A stretch of 64,000 nucleotides of DNA from Acinetobacter sp. NCu2D-2 (GTDB lineage Bacteria > Pseudomonadota > Gammaproteobacteria > Pseudomonadales > Moraxellaceae), in the NCBI RefSeq assembly GCF_001647675.1, contig NZ_CP015594.1, positions 620,001 to 684,000 on the forward strand, written 5' to 3'. The translations under genes were made by a program, and so were the position numbers. Each line of letters opens with the position of its first letter. The stretch's first letter is position 1. The notes beneath the pieces are model-generated. The model saw only the letters and a program-made list of their open reading frames with translations, had not been told where the DNA came from and did not search any database. Positions 48,389 to 57,410 of this stretch are shown in pieces.

Positions 48389-49804
48389 TTAGAAACGGTA
48401 ACCAATTTTCAAGCTATAACCGATAGCATCGTTATCTTCAAAATCAGCACTGTAAACATCTGTACCAAAGTGACTTGCTACTTGAGATTTAGCATCGCCT
48501 AACCAGAAGTATTTAACGCCAGCTTGAATAAATGATTGAGGAGTTGGCGAATATTGACCGCCTAAACCAACGCTCCAATAACCTTCTGTAGGACCAAGTG
48601 TTGAAACAGGGTTACCTGCGCCAGAATCCCAACCTACCATAACAGTACCAGCCCATAAATCATTGAATTTACGACCGACACCTACGTTGGCAGAAATTTG
48701 ATCTTTTTCATATGCAATAAGGTCAAAGCCACGTGGATCACCAATGATTTTTCCAGTTAAATCAGAAGCAAGTTGACCAAACTTATTCGGACGAATTTTA
48801 AATTCTGACCAATCTACCCAACGTAATTGAGCAAAAGCGACAGTATTTGCCATGATTCCAGTTTGGAAATCAAGGTTTACAGATTGAGGAGTTTTGATTT
48901 TGGTTTCAGCAATATCAAACTTCCAATCTTTTTTCAAAGCATCAATTTTACCAGAAGTACCCATCAAAATATTAAAAGGCATAGTTTCTTCAACCATGAC
49001 TTCATGTTCGATTTCTGAGCGATAAGTTACAGATGCTTTCAATGCAATTTCAGGAATTTGGAATGCAGCACCAGCTAACCAGCCAACAGCACCATCTTCA
49101 CTGATTTTAGCTTTATAGCCTTTAAAACCTGTCAGTGTTTCAGCACCTTGTACGCTTGAAGATAGTGAACAAGTCGGTGCCCCAATAAGTGCGAAACAGT
49201 TTACACCCCCGAATGGACCATAAGCTGAACCATGAAGTGATACATCACCTTTCACAGTTTGATAAACTGGACCACCATAAATATTCCAATTCTCAGTTGG
49301 TTGGAAACCAAAAATTAAAGAAAGAGTCTGTGTTGATACACTGACATTAGTTGATTCATCGCCAACAGTAAATGCACCTACATTATTTACGCCTAAATCT
49401 AATGTGCTTTTAGCATTTACGACATCATGACGTTTATCCGCTTGTGAGTACTCAGCATCTGCACCGTAAGGTTGATCATAGATCAAACCGAAAGAAAACT
49501 TATCCGTAGCCTGAACTTTGATTACAGCATTATAGAAATAATAGCTATTGGCCATATCGCTTAAGTTTGTATTTGCTAATTCACCAACTTTAGATTGTTC
49601 TCCACCAGTTGGTTTGTAATCAGATTTTAATTTGCCTGATACATCTGCATCTAGAGCTGAAATACCTGCTTCAAAATAATTCCCAGGCTGCAAAAATGCT
49701 TGGATTGATTGACCTGAACGATCTAATGCTGCTGCGAAAGCTCCCGACATTGGTAGGCTAGCGAATAAAATAGCAGTACTTAATGTTTTTAATTTCATAC
49801 TCAT
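48389..49804 (-). CDS. FadL/OmpP1-family outer-membrane channel (paralog 1)
   Basis: Protein of 471 aa. Signal peptide LSTAILFASLPMSGAFA, mature start AALDRSGQSIQAFLQPGNYFEAG (the FadL hatch region), repeated β-strand segments (FGLIYDQPYGADAEYS, ALKASVTYRSEIEHEV, VGWDSGAGNPVSTLGPTEGYWSVGLGGQYS) and a C-terminal YSLKIGYRF ending in Phe for BAM assembly. Takes up fatty acids or other hydrophobic compounds. AAGGAAAG suits either ATG 49804 or the ATG at 49798, the latter matching paralog 3. It is the longest of the three, with an added Cys-containing loop (FGGVNCFALIGAPTCSLSSS). Confidence 0.93.
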   Translation of the reverse strand: MSMKLKTLSTAILFASLPMSGAFAAALDRSGQSIQAFLQPGNYFEAGISALDADVSGKLKSDYKPTGGEQSKVGELANTNLSDMANSYYFYNAVIKVQATDKFSFGLIYDQPYGADAEYSQADKRHDVVNAKSTLDLGVNNVGAFTVGDESTNVSVSTQTLSLIFGFQPTENWNIYGGPVYQTVKGDVSLHGSAYGPFGGVNCFALIGAPTCSLSSSVQGAETLTGFKGYKAKISEDGAVGWLAGAAFQIPEIALKASVTYRSEIEHEVMVEETMPFNILMGTSGKIDALKKDWKFDIAETKIKTPQSVNLDFQTGIMANTVAFAQLRWVDWSEFKIRPNKFGQLASDLTGKIIGDPRGFDLIAYEKDQISANVGVGRKFNDLWAGTVMVGWDSGAGNPVSTLGPTEGYWSVGLGGQYSPTPQSFIQAGVKYFWLGDAKSQVASHFGTDVYSADFEDNDAIGYSLKIGYRF

Positions 49805-50196
49805 TCTTTCCTTGAGTCACGCAAATAACACGTATCTTTGTGTTATGTAATAAGTGATATGTATTGCATTTATTTTCATATCGTTGCGTGAAAATATCAG
49901 ATTAAAAAAAGAGTAAAGACTCTAAAAGATAAGTTTAATGTTATTAATGCTATTGACTTTTAGAAACTCATATAAAACTTAATATGTATTGCAATTAAGA
50001 TATTGATAATAAAAAGTATATTTTTTGTAAAAATATTTCACATTATTTGTGTGTGGAAAATCATTTGGTTTAAAAATAGACAACGGGTTAACATTTAAGT
50101 GAAATAGATAATTTAATTTATATTAATTAATGGTTTAAATTTATTTAATAATGGATTTTGAAATTGATGATTTGCTGATAATAAATCTGAATCTAT
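49805..50196. other. AT-rich spacer between FadL paralogs 1 and 2
   Basis: About 390 bases, very AT-rich, no ORF with a ribosome site. It should hold the promoter of paralog 1. Nothing else seen. Confidence 0.5.
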
Positions 50197-50226
50197 AAAA
50201 AAAGGGATGCAAAAACATCCCTTTTA
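50197..50226 (-). terminator. Rho-independent terminator of FadL paralog 2
   Basis: AAAGGGATGCAAAAACATCCCTTTT: stem AAAGGGATG/CATCCCTTT; the minus strand has a run of seven T after it. Confidence 0.88.
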
Positions 50227-50241
50227 ACTAATCATTCTTGC

Positions 50242-51393
50242 TTAGAAACGATAACCAATTTTCATACCATATGCCCAAGCATTGTTATCGGTGAAATCTC
50301 CGACAGGAATGCCAGATGTTTGAGCAACTGCATCACCAAGCCATAGATGTTTAACACCTGCCTGAATAAAGTAATTTGCTGCAGGGCTATATTGAGCACC
50401 TAAACTAAGACTCCAATAACCTTCAGTAGGTCCAAGTGTAGTCACAGGGTTACCTGCACCTGAATCCCAGCCAACTGTAGTTGAAGCAGACCATTTGTCA
50501 GAGAACTTATGACCTACACCGACATTTGCAGACCATTGATCTTTATCATATGAAATAAGATCTTGACCTTTTGACTTTAAAAAGGGAGGACTTACAGTAA
50601 ATTGGTCCCAATGAACCCAACGAACATTGGCAAATGCTAAAGTATTTTGAGTTACACCGGTTTGGAAGTCTAAATTGACAGATTGCGGTGTTACCGCTTG
50701 AGTTGTTGTCTCTTCAGTGAAATTAAGTGTGCCTAGCCCAGTAATCACTGGATTAAGTACTTCATGTGATTTCGCATTATGCTTCACTTCAGAGCGGTAG
50801 GTGACAGCAGTCTTTAAAGCAATCTCAGGAATACTGTAGGCAAAACCAGCAATCCAGCCAAATGCAGGTTCTTCATCAACCTTAATTTCGTAAGTACCCA
50901 ATTTTTCTTTGCCGCCATAAGCAAAGCCCCTAAGCTTAATGTCTGCTTCTACTGTTTGCCAAACTGGACCAGCATAAATATTCCAATTTTCAGTAGGTTG
51001 ATAACCAATCAGCGCAGTTAAATTTTGGGTCTTAACCTCTACCGATGTTCCAACTTTTTGATCACCAAATGTATTACTTGCACTCGAATATTGTGCGTCT
51101 GCGCCATAAGGCTGATCATAAATCAAACCTAAAGAAACTTTATCTGTCGCTTGTACTTTAACGGCAGCATTTACGAAATAGTAGTCATCTGCCATATCCG
51201 AAATTTTTTCAGGCAAAATTTTAGAGGTACCTTTTACATCAGGATCTAAAATTGAAATACCTGCTTCAGCATAGTTAGCAGGTTGTAGAAAAGCTTGGAT
51301 TGATTGACCAGAGCGATCTAAACCACCAGCAAATGCTGTAGAAAAGGGAAGTGAACACAATAATAGTGCTGAAGAAAGTGGCTTAAGCTGCAT
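50242..51393 (-). CDS. FadL/OmpP1-family outer-membrane channel (paralog 2)
   Basis: Protein of 383 aa, the shortest of the three. Signal peptide PLSSALLLCSLPFSTAFA, mature start GGLDRSGQSIQAFLQPANYAEAG, then shared segments LGLIYDQPYGADAQYS, ALKTAVTYRSEVKH, VGWDSGAGNPVTTLGPTEGYWSLSLGAQYS and final WAYGMKIGYRF. Several extracellular loops are shortened compared with paralogs 1 and 3. Own terminator, so separately transcribed. Confidence 0.92.
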   Translation of the reverse strand: MQLKPLSSALLLCSLPFSTAFAGGLDRSGQSIQAFLQPANYAEAGISILDPDVKGTSKILPEKISDMADDYYFVNAAVKVQATDKVSLGLIYDQPYGADAQYSSASNTFGDQKVGTSVEVKTQNLTALIGYQPTENWNIYAGPVWQTVEADIKLRGFAYGGKEKLGTYEIKVDEEPAFGWIAGFAYSIPEIALKTAVTYRSEVKHNAKSHEVLNPVITGLGTLNFTEETTTQAVTPQSVNLDFQTGVTQNTLAFANVRWVHWDQFTVSPPFLKSKGQDLISYDKDQWSANVGVGHKFSDKWSASTTVGWDSGAGNPVTTLGPTEGYWSLSLGAQYSPAANYFIQAGVKHLWLGDAVAQTSGIPVGDFTDNNAWAYGMKIGYRF

Positions 51394-51673
51394 TGCTCAT
51401 CCTTGAAATAGCTTGGTAAATTAAAAAACTGATGGAAAAATAACATAATTTAAAAAAGAGTAAATGCTCAGCTTTGATTAAATCGTAATCTGATTGGTAT
51501 ATAAAAAAATCAATCTTAGAGTAGATATACTATTTTTATTAGACTAAAGTCATGAATTTTATGTTTTTAATTTAAATACATTGGCTGAAATGACAAGAAT
51601 AATAATTAGAAGTCAAGTGTTGTATATTTATTCAATTAGTTTACAAGTGTATAAAAATTTATAGCATTCAAAA

Positions 51674-52712
51674 GGCTTTGTTGCACAAACCTATCTGTAA
51701 AGGCTTTTTCAGCGATATAATTTCCAAATGAATAAGCCTACACAGAAAATCTACCGCACAACCAATTGGCCCGCATATAACCGAGCACTCATGAGTCGCG
51801 GAAATATTGCCATTTGGTTTGATCCTGCTACGCAATGGTATGCGCCATCAAAAGGCAAACAAGGGCGAAATCAAACCTACTCCGACGCAGCCATCCAATG
51901 CTGCTTAATGATTAAATCCTTATTCCGTCTATCTTTACGTATGGTCACTGGCTTTGTGCAAAGTCTGATTAAACTTTGCGGATTAAATTGGACCGCACCA
52001 GATTACAGTACGCTTTGTAGAAGACAAAAGCATATTGATATTGCAATCAGCTACCAAAAAAGTAGCGATGGGCTGCATCTACTCGTAGACTCTACAGGCA
52101 TGAAGTTTCTAGGTGAGGGCGAATGGAAACGCAAGAAACATGGAGCTGAATATCGTCGCCAATGGCGTAAACTACATATTGGTATAGATGCCAAAACCCT
52201 ACAAATACGCGCTATTCAGCTCACAACCAATAATGTCAGTGATTCACAGGTGCTTGGTGATTTACTTAATCAGATTCCACAAGATGAGCAGATTGACTCT
52301 GTTTATACCGATGGAGCTTATGACACCAAGCAATGCCGTCAGGTTATTGCAGATCGGCAAGCACATGCGGTGATTCCACCTAGAAAAAATGCGAAACCAT
52401 GGAAAGATACAAAAAGTAGCTCGCTAGAGCGAAATGAATTACTTCGAACAGTTAAACGTTTAGGCAGGACATTATGGAAAAAATGGTCAGGCTATCATCG
52501 CCGCAGTTTGGTGGAAACCAAGATGCATTGCATCAAATTATTAGGCGATAAATTAATGGCAAGAAGCTTTCCTAGTCAGGTGAATGAAATTCATGCACGT
52601 GTAGCAGTCCTCAACAGATTTACGGAATTAGGTCGACCACTTACCCAAGTTACGCCTTAAATTTGGCTCAATTAGGGGCGCTTTGCATTTCAAATCTTTG
52701 TGCAACAAAGCC
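51674..52712 (+). mobile_element. IS5-family (IS903-group) element, 1039 bp
   Basis: Terminal repeats GGCTTTGTTGCACAAA at both ends (17 of 18 bases), with a perfect 9-bp target duplication CATTCAAAA (51665-51673 and 52713-52721), the duplication length of the IS903 group. Inserted right beside the terminator of FadL paralog 3. Resembles Acinetobacter IS17-like elements by size and ends (from memory). Confidence 0.95.
51728..52660 (+). CDS. IS5-family transposase (310 aa)
   Basis: Intact DDE transposase. First Asp in LHLLVDSTGMKFLGEGEW, second in DSVYTDGAYDTKQCR, and the YREK-like signature with Glu in RRSLVETKMHCIKLLGDKLMAR. Fills the element. Confidence 0.95.
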   Translation: MNKPTQKIYRTTNWPAYNRALMSRGNIAIWFDPATQWYAPSKGKQGRNQTYSDAAIQCCLMIKSLFRLSLRMVTGFVQSLIKLCGLNWTAPDYSTLCRRQKHIDIAISYQKSSDGLHLLVDSTGMKFLGEGEWKRKKHGAEYRRQWRKLHIGIDAKTLQIRAIQLTTNNVSDSQVLGDLLNQIPQDEQIDSVYTDGAYDTKQCRQVIADRQAHAVIPPRKNAKPWKDTKSSSLERNELLRTVKRLGRTLWKKWSGYHRRSLVETKMHCIKLLGDKLMARSFPSQVNEIHARVAVLNRFTELGRPLTQVTP

Positions 52713-52721
52713 CATTCAAAA

Positions 52722-52752
52722 GAAAACCACCCGTAGGTGGCTTCTTTTAGGT
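52722..52752 (-). terminator. Terminator of FadL paralog 3
   Basis: AAGAAAACCACCCGTAGGTGGCTTCTTTT: stem GCCACC/GGTGGC-type with imperfect outer pairing, ten bases after the stop codon on the minus strand; partly at the edge of the IS903 target duplication. Confidence 0.65.
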
Positions 52753-52762
52753 TATGAACTTT

Positions 52763-53992
52763 TTAGAAGCGATAACCGATTTTTAAACCATAACCGATTG
52801 CATTATTATCTTCAAATTCTCCCACATTTGGATTCGCTACTGTTAATGCAGTTGCATCACCTAACCAGAAGTATTTCACACCACCAGCGATAAAGTAATT
52901 CGGAGCAGGGCTATATTGTAAACCAAGGCCTACGTTCCAATAACCCTCTGTAGGACCAAGTGTGGTTACAGGGTTTCCAGCACCAGAGTCCCAACCTACG
53001 GAGACATTACCTGCCCATTTTTCGCTAAATTTACGACCAACACCACCAGTCACAGTCCATTGGTCTTTATTATATTCAACTAGATTGCCACCAGCTAAAC
53101 CAGCGAAAGCAGGATTTAAACCAGCAGCTGTATCAAGAATTTGACCAAAGTTATTTGGGCGAATAGAAAAACCATCCCAATTTACCCAACGTACATTCAA
53201 GAATCCTACAGTATCGGCCATAATGCCAGATTGTAAATCTAAGTTAACAGATTGCGGTGTAGTGATCGCTGTTTTACCAGTTGTAAATAGAGCACCAGCT
53301 AAAGGGTTGATATTAGTAAAACTACCGAAAGATTCTGTTGCTTCTAATTCATGATCAATTTCTGAGCGATAAGTTAAAGATGCTTTTAGAGCAATATCCG
53401 GAATTTGATATGCAATACCTGCTAACCATCCCCATCCTTCATCTCTTTTCATATTTGCATCATAAGGCAGAGCTGGAACACCTAATGGAGCAATAGGGAC
53501 ACCACCAAGCATACTATAAGCACCACCACGAAGAGCAACTTCACCTTTAGCTTCTTGGTAAACAGCACCAGCGTAGAAATTCCAGTTTACTGTAGGCTGG
53601 AAACCTACTAATAATGATAAGTTCTCAGTGTGAACTTCTGCTAATGTGCCATCGTCACCGTTTGGATTGAATGCATCTGATTGATTTTTGTATTCTGCTT
53701 TAGCACCAAATGGTTGGTCATATAAAAGACCTACAGAAATATTCTCTGTTGCCTGAATTTTTAATGCTGCTGAAGGGAAGTAATAAGAACTTGCCATATC
53801 ACCAGTTGCTTCACCTGTAAAAGCTGTACCAGATACGTCAGCATCTAGAACAGAAAGGCCAGCTTCAAAGTAGTTACCTGGTTGTAAAAACGCAGAGATT
53901 GATTGACCTGAGCGATCCATAGCTGCAGCAAATACACCAGTGGCTGGTAGCGCTGCTAAAATCATTGCTGTACTAAGTGTTTTTAATTTCAT
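52763..53992 (-). CDS. FadL/OmpP1-family outer-membrane channel (paralog 3)
   Basis: Protein of 409 aa. Signal peptide LSTAMILAALPATGVFA, mature start AAMDRSGQSISAFLQPGNYFEAG, and the shared segments VGLLYDQPFGAKAEYK, ALKASLTYRSEIDHEL, VGWDSGAGNPVTTLGPTEGYWNVGLGLQYS, ending IGYGLKIGYRF. Closest to paralog 1. The three lie head-to-tail on one strand, each with its own leader. Confidence 0.93.
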   Translation of the reverse strand: MKLKTLSTAMILAALPATGVFAAAMDRSGQSISAFLQPGNYFEAGLSVLDADVSGTAFTGEATGDMASSYYFPSAALKIQATENISVGLLYDQPFGAKAEYKNQSDAFNPNGDDGTLAEVHTENLSLLVGFQPTVNWNFYAGAVYQEAKGEVALRGGAYSMLGGVPIAPLGVPALPYDANMKRDEGWGWLAGIAYQIPDIALKASLTYRSEIDHELEATESFGSFTNINPLAGALFTTGKTAITTPQSVNLDLQSGIMADTVGFLNVRWVNWDGFSIRPNNFGQILDTAAGLNPAFAGLAGGNLVEYNKDQWTVTGGVGRKFSEKWAGNVSVGWDSGAGNPVTTLGPTEGYWNVGLGLQYSPAPNYFIAGGVKYFWLGDATALTVANPNVGEFEDNNAIGYGLKIGYRF

Positions 53993-54312
53993 TCTTCAAT
54001 TTCCCTTGAGGTACACATTGGTTTAAACATTTGGGGTATATGCTTTGTATTGTTTTTTGGAGTTTTCATACGCCTTCAATGGCAGATTTGTTACTCCATG
54101 TGTCAAAAATAACACAATTAAAATAAGAGTAAATGCTCTAGAGTGACAAATTAGTTTAAAAAATAATCTTAATAGAGTTTTTGCACTAAATTAAAATTAA
54201 GAAAATGCTTTATCTAATTGAAATAAATCAAAATAATAAGAAATTAAAGCTGTTGAAAATAATTAATCTAGAATGAGTAGAAAGTGTTATTTGTTTCACA
54301 CTTTTATAAGAA
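53993..54312. other. Spacer between FadL paralog 3 and tRNA-Arg
   Basis: 320 bases, AT-rich, no ORF. Contains the leader of paralog 3 (AAGGGAAATTGAAGA before its ATG). No other feature seen. Confidence 0.5.
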
Positions 54313-54388
54313 TGGTGCGCCCTGCGGGACTCGAACCCACGTCGGTCACTTAGGAGGCAACTGCTCTATCCAGTTAAGCTAAGGGCGC
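54313..54388 (-). tRNA. tRNA-Arg (anticodon CCT)
   Basis: On the minus strand GCGCCCTTAGCTTAACTGGA opens a full cloverleaf: 7-bp acceptor stem GCGCCCT with AGGGCGC, anticodon loop CTCCTAA (anticodon CCT), GGGTTCGAGTCCC T-arm, and encoded CCA. The anticodon stem contains two G-T pairs. Reads AGG codons. Confidence 0.93.
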
Positions 54389-54418
54389 TAAGTGTGCCAA
54401 TGTACTCTAAATTAAGCC

Positions 54419-54450
54419 AAAAAAAAAGTTATTACCGAAGTAATAACTTT
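54419..54450 (-). terminator. Rho-independent terminator of the amino-acid permease gene
   Basis: AAGTTATTACCGAAGTAATAACTT hairpin; on the minus strand it is followed by about ten T. Lies between the permease stop and the tRNA. Confidence 0.88.
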
Positions 54451-54470
54451 ATAAAAGCATAAATCGAAAC

Positions 54471-55826
54471 TTATGCTTTTTTTCTATTCAATAATTTGAA
54501 GGTAAAGAACATGATGCAAATCCATAGAGGAATCATCATGACTGATTCTTTAAAGCCTTGCGTCCACATGATATATAAAATCATAGCAATAAAGGTGAGA
54601 ACAATGACGTTACTCACTGGAGACCAAAGTGCAGGGAATTTTGTGGTTTCCCCAAGTGCTTTCATCTTTTGGATGAACTTAAAATGAGTCAATGAAATCA
54701 TTGCCCAGTTGAGTACCAATGCACCTACGACCACATAAATCAAATGACTGAGTGCATCTTCAGGCACGAAGTAGTTTAACAATACACAACCAAAGATAAG
54801 CAATGCAGAGAAAAGGACAGCTGTAATTGGCGTACCTTGTTTATTCACTTTTAAGAATGCTTTTGGCGCATTACCTTGTTTGGCTAAACCAAAAAGCATA
54901 CGGCTGTTGGCATACATACCACTGTTATATACGGAAAGTGCCGCAGTCAAAATAATAAAGTTAAGCAGATGAGCCGCCCAATCGATACCCAATTGACTGA
55001 AAATCATCACAAAAGGGCTTTTATCAAGGCCACCTAGTTCTAACTGATTCCAAGGCACGAGTGATAACAAAATCGTTAATGCACCGACATAGAATATCAG
55101 AATACGGAACACAACCTGATTGATCGCTTTGGGAATGGTTTTCTCAGGATTCTCAGCTTCTGCCGCTGCCATACCGATCAATTCAATACCACCAAAGGCA
55201 AACATCAAGAAGGCCAACATGTAGAATAAACCTTCAAAACCATTCGGGAAGAAACCACCCGCAGTCCAAAGGTTACTAAATGACGCAGTTGAGTTAGCAT
55301 CTGCTGTAAACAGTAAATACAGACCAAATACAATCATTGAAATGACGGCAGTCACTTTGACAATAGACAGCCAAAATTCAGATTCACCGTAAAATTTAAC
55401 ATTGCCGAGATTAACCAAAGTAATCACAACAAAGAAAAACAGCACAGAAGCCCAAGCAGGAATTGCAGGCCACCAATAATTAATATATTTCGCAACGGCC
55501 GTCAGTTCGGTCATTGCAACTAGGATATATAAAATCCAATAGTTCCAACCAGCAAGAAAGCCTGGAAATTTGCCCCAATATTTATAAGCAAAATGGCTGA
55601 AAGAACCCGCAACAGGTTCATGAACAATCATTTCACCTAATTGACGCATGATTAAGAAGGCAATTAAGCCGCCAATCGCATAGCCCAAAATAATCGAAGG
55701 ACCCGCAGATTGAATCACCTGCGCAGAACCTAAGAATAAACCTGTCCCAATTGCACCGCCCATGGCGATCAATTGAATATGACGGTTCTTTAAGCCACGC
55801 TGAAGTTGTGAAGACTCGTTGTTCAA
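54471..55826 (-). CDS. Amino-acid permease (AAT/APC family, AroP-like)
   Basis: Protein of 451 aa with twelve membrane segments. Family marks: LKNRHIQLIAMGGAIGTGLFLGSA at TM1, PVAGSFSHFAYKYWG, FAFGGIELIGMAAAEAENPEKTIPKAIN, and SVYNSGMYANSRMLFGLAKQGNAP. This is the proton-driven amino-acid transporter family that includes AroP, PheP, ProY and CycA; the exact substrate is not fixed by sequence. Single gene. Confidence 0.87.
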   Translation of the reverse strand: MNNESSQLQRGLKNRHIQLIAMGGAIGTGLFLGSAQVIQSAGPSIILGYAIGGLIAFLIMRQLGEMIVHEPVAGSFSHFAYKYWGKFPGFLAGWNYWILYILVAMTELTAVAKYINYWWPAIPAWASVLFFFVVITLVNLGNVKFYGESEFWLSIVKVTAVISMIVFGLYLLFTADANSTASFSNLWTAGGFFPNGFEGLFYMLAFLMFAFGGIELIGMAAAEAENPEKTIPKAINQVVFRILIFYVGALTILLSLVPWNQLELGGLDKSPFVMIFSQLGIDWAAHLLNFIILTAALSVYNSGMYANSRMLFGLAKQGNAPKAFLKVNKQGTPITAVLFSALLIFGCVLLNYFVPEDALSHLIYVVVGALVLNWAMISLTHFKFIQKMKALGETTKFPALWSPVSNVIVLTFIAMILYIMWTQGFKESVMMIPLWICIMFFTFKLLNRKKA

Positions 55827-56155
55827 AGTTTTCAGCCCGACAATAGAATAATAAGTTTTAAGATTGTAATAGATCAGGCTGAATAAGCCTAGTACAACAC
55901 AGTTTATGAAATTTTATTATGGTAATAATAACTAGATATTATGAAATAAATCTAAACAAACAATAATTTAATCAATATATTAATTTTAATAATAAAAATT
56001 CATCACAGAAAATGACGACCAAGGTCTAAACACAAATGTTGTTTTTTTAAGCTATGCTGCAGGGGTCAATGTATTTTGATAAAACAAGATTATACTCAGC
56101 AGCGATGTACGCAAAGATTTAAAAACACAAGTAAAGTGAAAGGATAATAATATTT
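55827..56155. other. Divergent promoter region, permease / prpF
   Basis: 329 bases, AT-rich, with promoters expected in both directions. A near-match to the HpaR palindrome (TCAATATATTAA, 55972-55983) occurs, but there is no context to support a site. AAAGGATAATAAT precedes the prpF start. Confidence 0.4.
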
Positions 56156-57355
56156 ATGAGTTTTGCTCGCCAAATTAAAATTCCAGCAACCTATATCCGT
56201 GGTGGAACCAGTAAGGGTGTATTCTTCAATCTTAAGGATTTACCTGAAGCTGCACAAATAGCTGGTCCAATTCGAGACCAACTTTTACTGCGTGTCATTG
56301 GCAGTCCAGATCCGTATGGTAAACAAATTGATGGTATGGGCGGGGCAAGCTCAAGTACAAGTAAAACGGTTATCGTGTCGAAATCGATGACTCCAGAGCA
56401 TGATGTGGACTACTTATTTGGTCAGGTTTCAATTGACCGTCCATTTGTCGATTGGAGTGGTAATTGCGGCAATCTTACAGCGGCTGTAGGTTCGTTTGCC
56501 ATCCGTCAGGGTTTAATTGATGCTGATCGTATTCCTAAAAATGGAATCTGTACGGTTCGAATTTGGCAAGCCAATATTCAAAAAACCATTATCGCCCATG
56601 TGCCTATTCATCAAGGGCAGGTGCAGGAGTTAGGCGATTTTGAACTTGATGGAGTCACATTCCCTGCAGCGGAAGTTCAAATTGAATTTTTAGATCCTGC
56701 CGATGATGACGCAGATGGCGGTTCAATGTTCCCGACAGGGAATATCACCGATATCTTAGAAGTTCCAGAAATAGGTTCTTTTCAAGTCACCATGATTAAT
56801 GCGGGTATTCCAACCGTTTTTTTAAATGCGGCAGAATTGGGGTATGACGGTACCGAACTTCAAGATGCGATTAATAATGATCAAGCAGCGTTAACGAAAT
56901 TTGAAACGATTCGTGCCCATGCTGCATTGAAAATGGAATTAATCCATAACATAGATGAAGCTGCTACACGCCAGCATACACCTAAAATTGCATTTGTCGC
57001 TGAACCTAAAAATTATGTATCGTCCAGTGGCAAACAGATTAACGCAGCAGATATTGATGTCTTGGTACGTGCATTGTCGATGGGGAAATTGCATCATGCC
57101 ATGATGGGAACTGCCGCAGTGGCAATTGGTACAGCATCAGCGATTCCCGGCACTTTAGTGAATTTGGCTGCGGGTGGGGGTGAGCGACAATCTGTACGAT
57201 TTGGGCATCCATCAGGCACTTTACGTGTAGGTGCTGAAGCGTGTCTGATCAATGGCGAATGGACTGTAAAAAAGGCGATCATGAGCCGAAGTGCACGTGT
57301 TTTGATGGAAGGCTGGGTCTATGTGCCTGAAGATGTACTGACAAAATTGCAATAA
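56156..57355 (+). CDS. prpF: 2-Methylaconitate cis-trans isomerase
   Basis: Protein of 399 aa, PrpF family (diaminopimelate-epimerase fold). Family marks: IPATYIRGGTSKGVFFNLKDLP with the first catalytic-site region, DGMGGASSSTSKT, DWSGNCGNLTAAVG with the active-site Cys, and FGHPSGTLRVGAEA. Works in the methylcitrate cycle for propionate with the AcnD dehydratase. Here it stands alone: no prpB, prpC or acnD is adjacent, so it may serve another tricarboxylate or complement a distant prp cluster. Confidence 0.88.
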   Translation: MSFARQIKIPATYIRGGTSKGVFFNLKDLPEAAQIAGPIRDQLLLRVIGSPDPYGKQIDGMGGASSSTSKTVIVSKSMTPEHDVDYLFGQVSIDRPFVDWSGNCGNLTAAVGSFAIRQGLIDADRIPKNGICTVRIWQANIQKTIIAHVPIHQGQVQELGDFELDGVTFPAAEVQIEFLDPADDDADGGSMFPTGNITDILEVPEIGSFQVTMINAGIPTVFLNAAELGYDGTELQDAINNDQAALTKFETIRAHAALKMELIHNIDEAATRQHTPKIAFVAEPKNYVSSSGKQINAADIDVLVRALSMGKLHHAMMGTAAVAIGTASAIPGTLVNLAAGGGERQSVRFGHPSGTLRVGAEACLINGEWTVKKAIMSRSARVLMEGWVYVPEDVLTKLQ

Positions 57356-57375
57356 CTGAATTCTATCTTTTTTAG

Positions 57376-57403
57376 AACCGCAGATCATCAGCGGTTTTAT
57401 TTT
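57376..57403 (+). terminator. Rho-independent terminator of prpF
   Basis: AACCGC-AGATCATCA-GCGGTT followed by TTATTTT, 20 bases past the stop codon. Confidence 0.8.
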
Positions 57404-57410
57404 AGTGATA

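Noticed and set aside
50101..50135. TTAATTTATATTAATTAA near the FadL genes as a further operator
   Set aside because: Not the exact palindrome and surrounded by similar AT-rich sequence; base composition explains it.
55972..55983. HpaR-like box before the amino-acid permease / prpF
   Set aside because: TCAATATATTAA is one base off the palindrome and lies in a very AT-rich gap far from the catabolic genes; probably chance.
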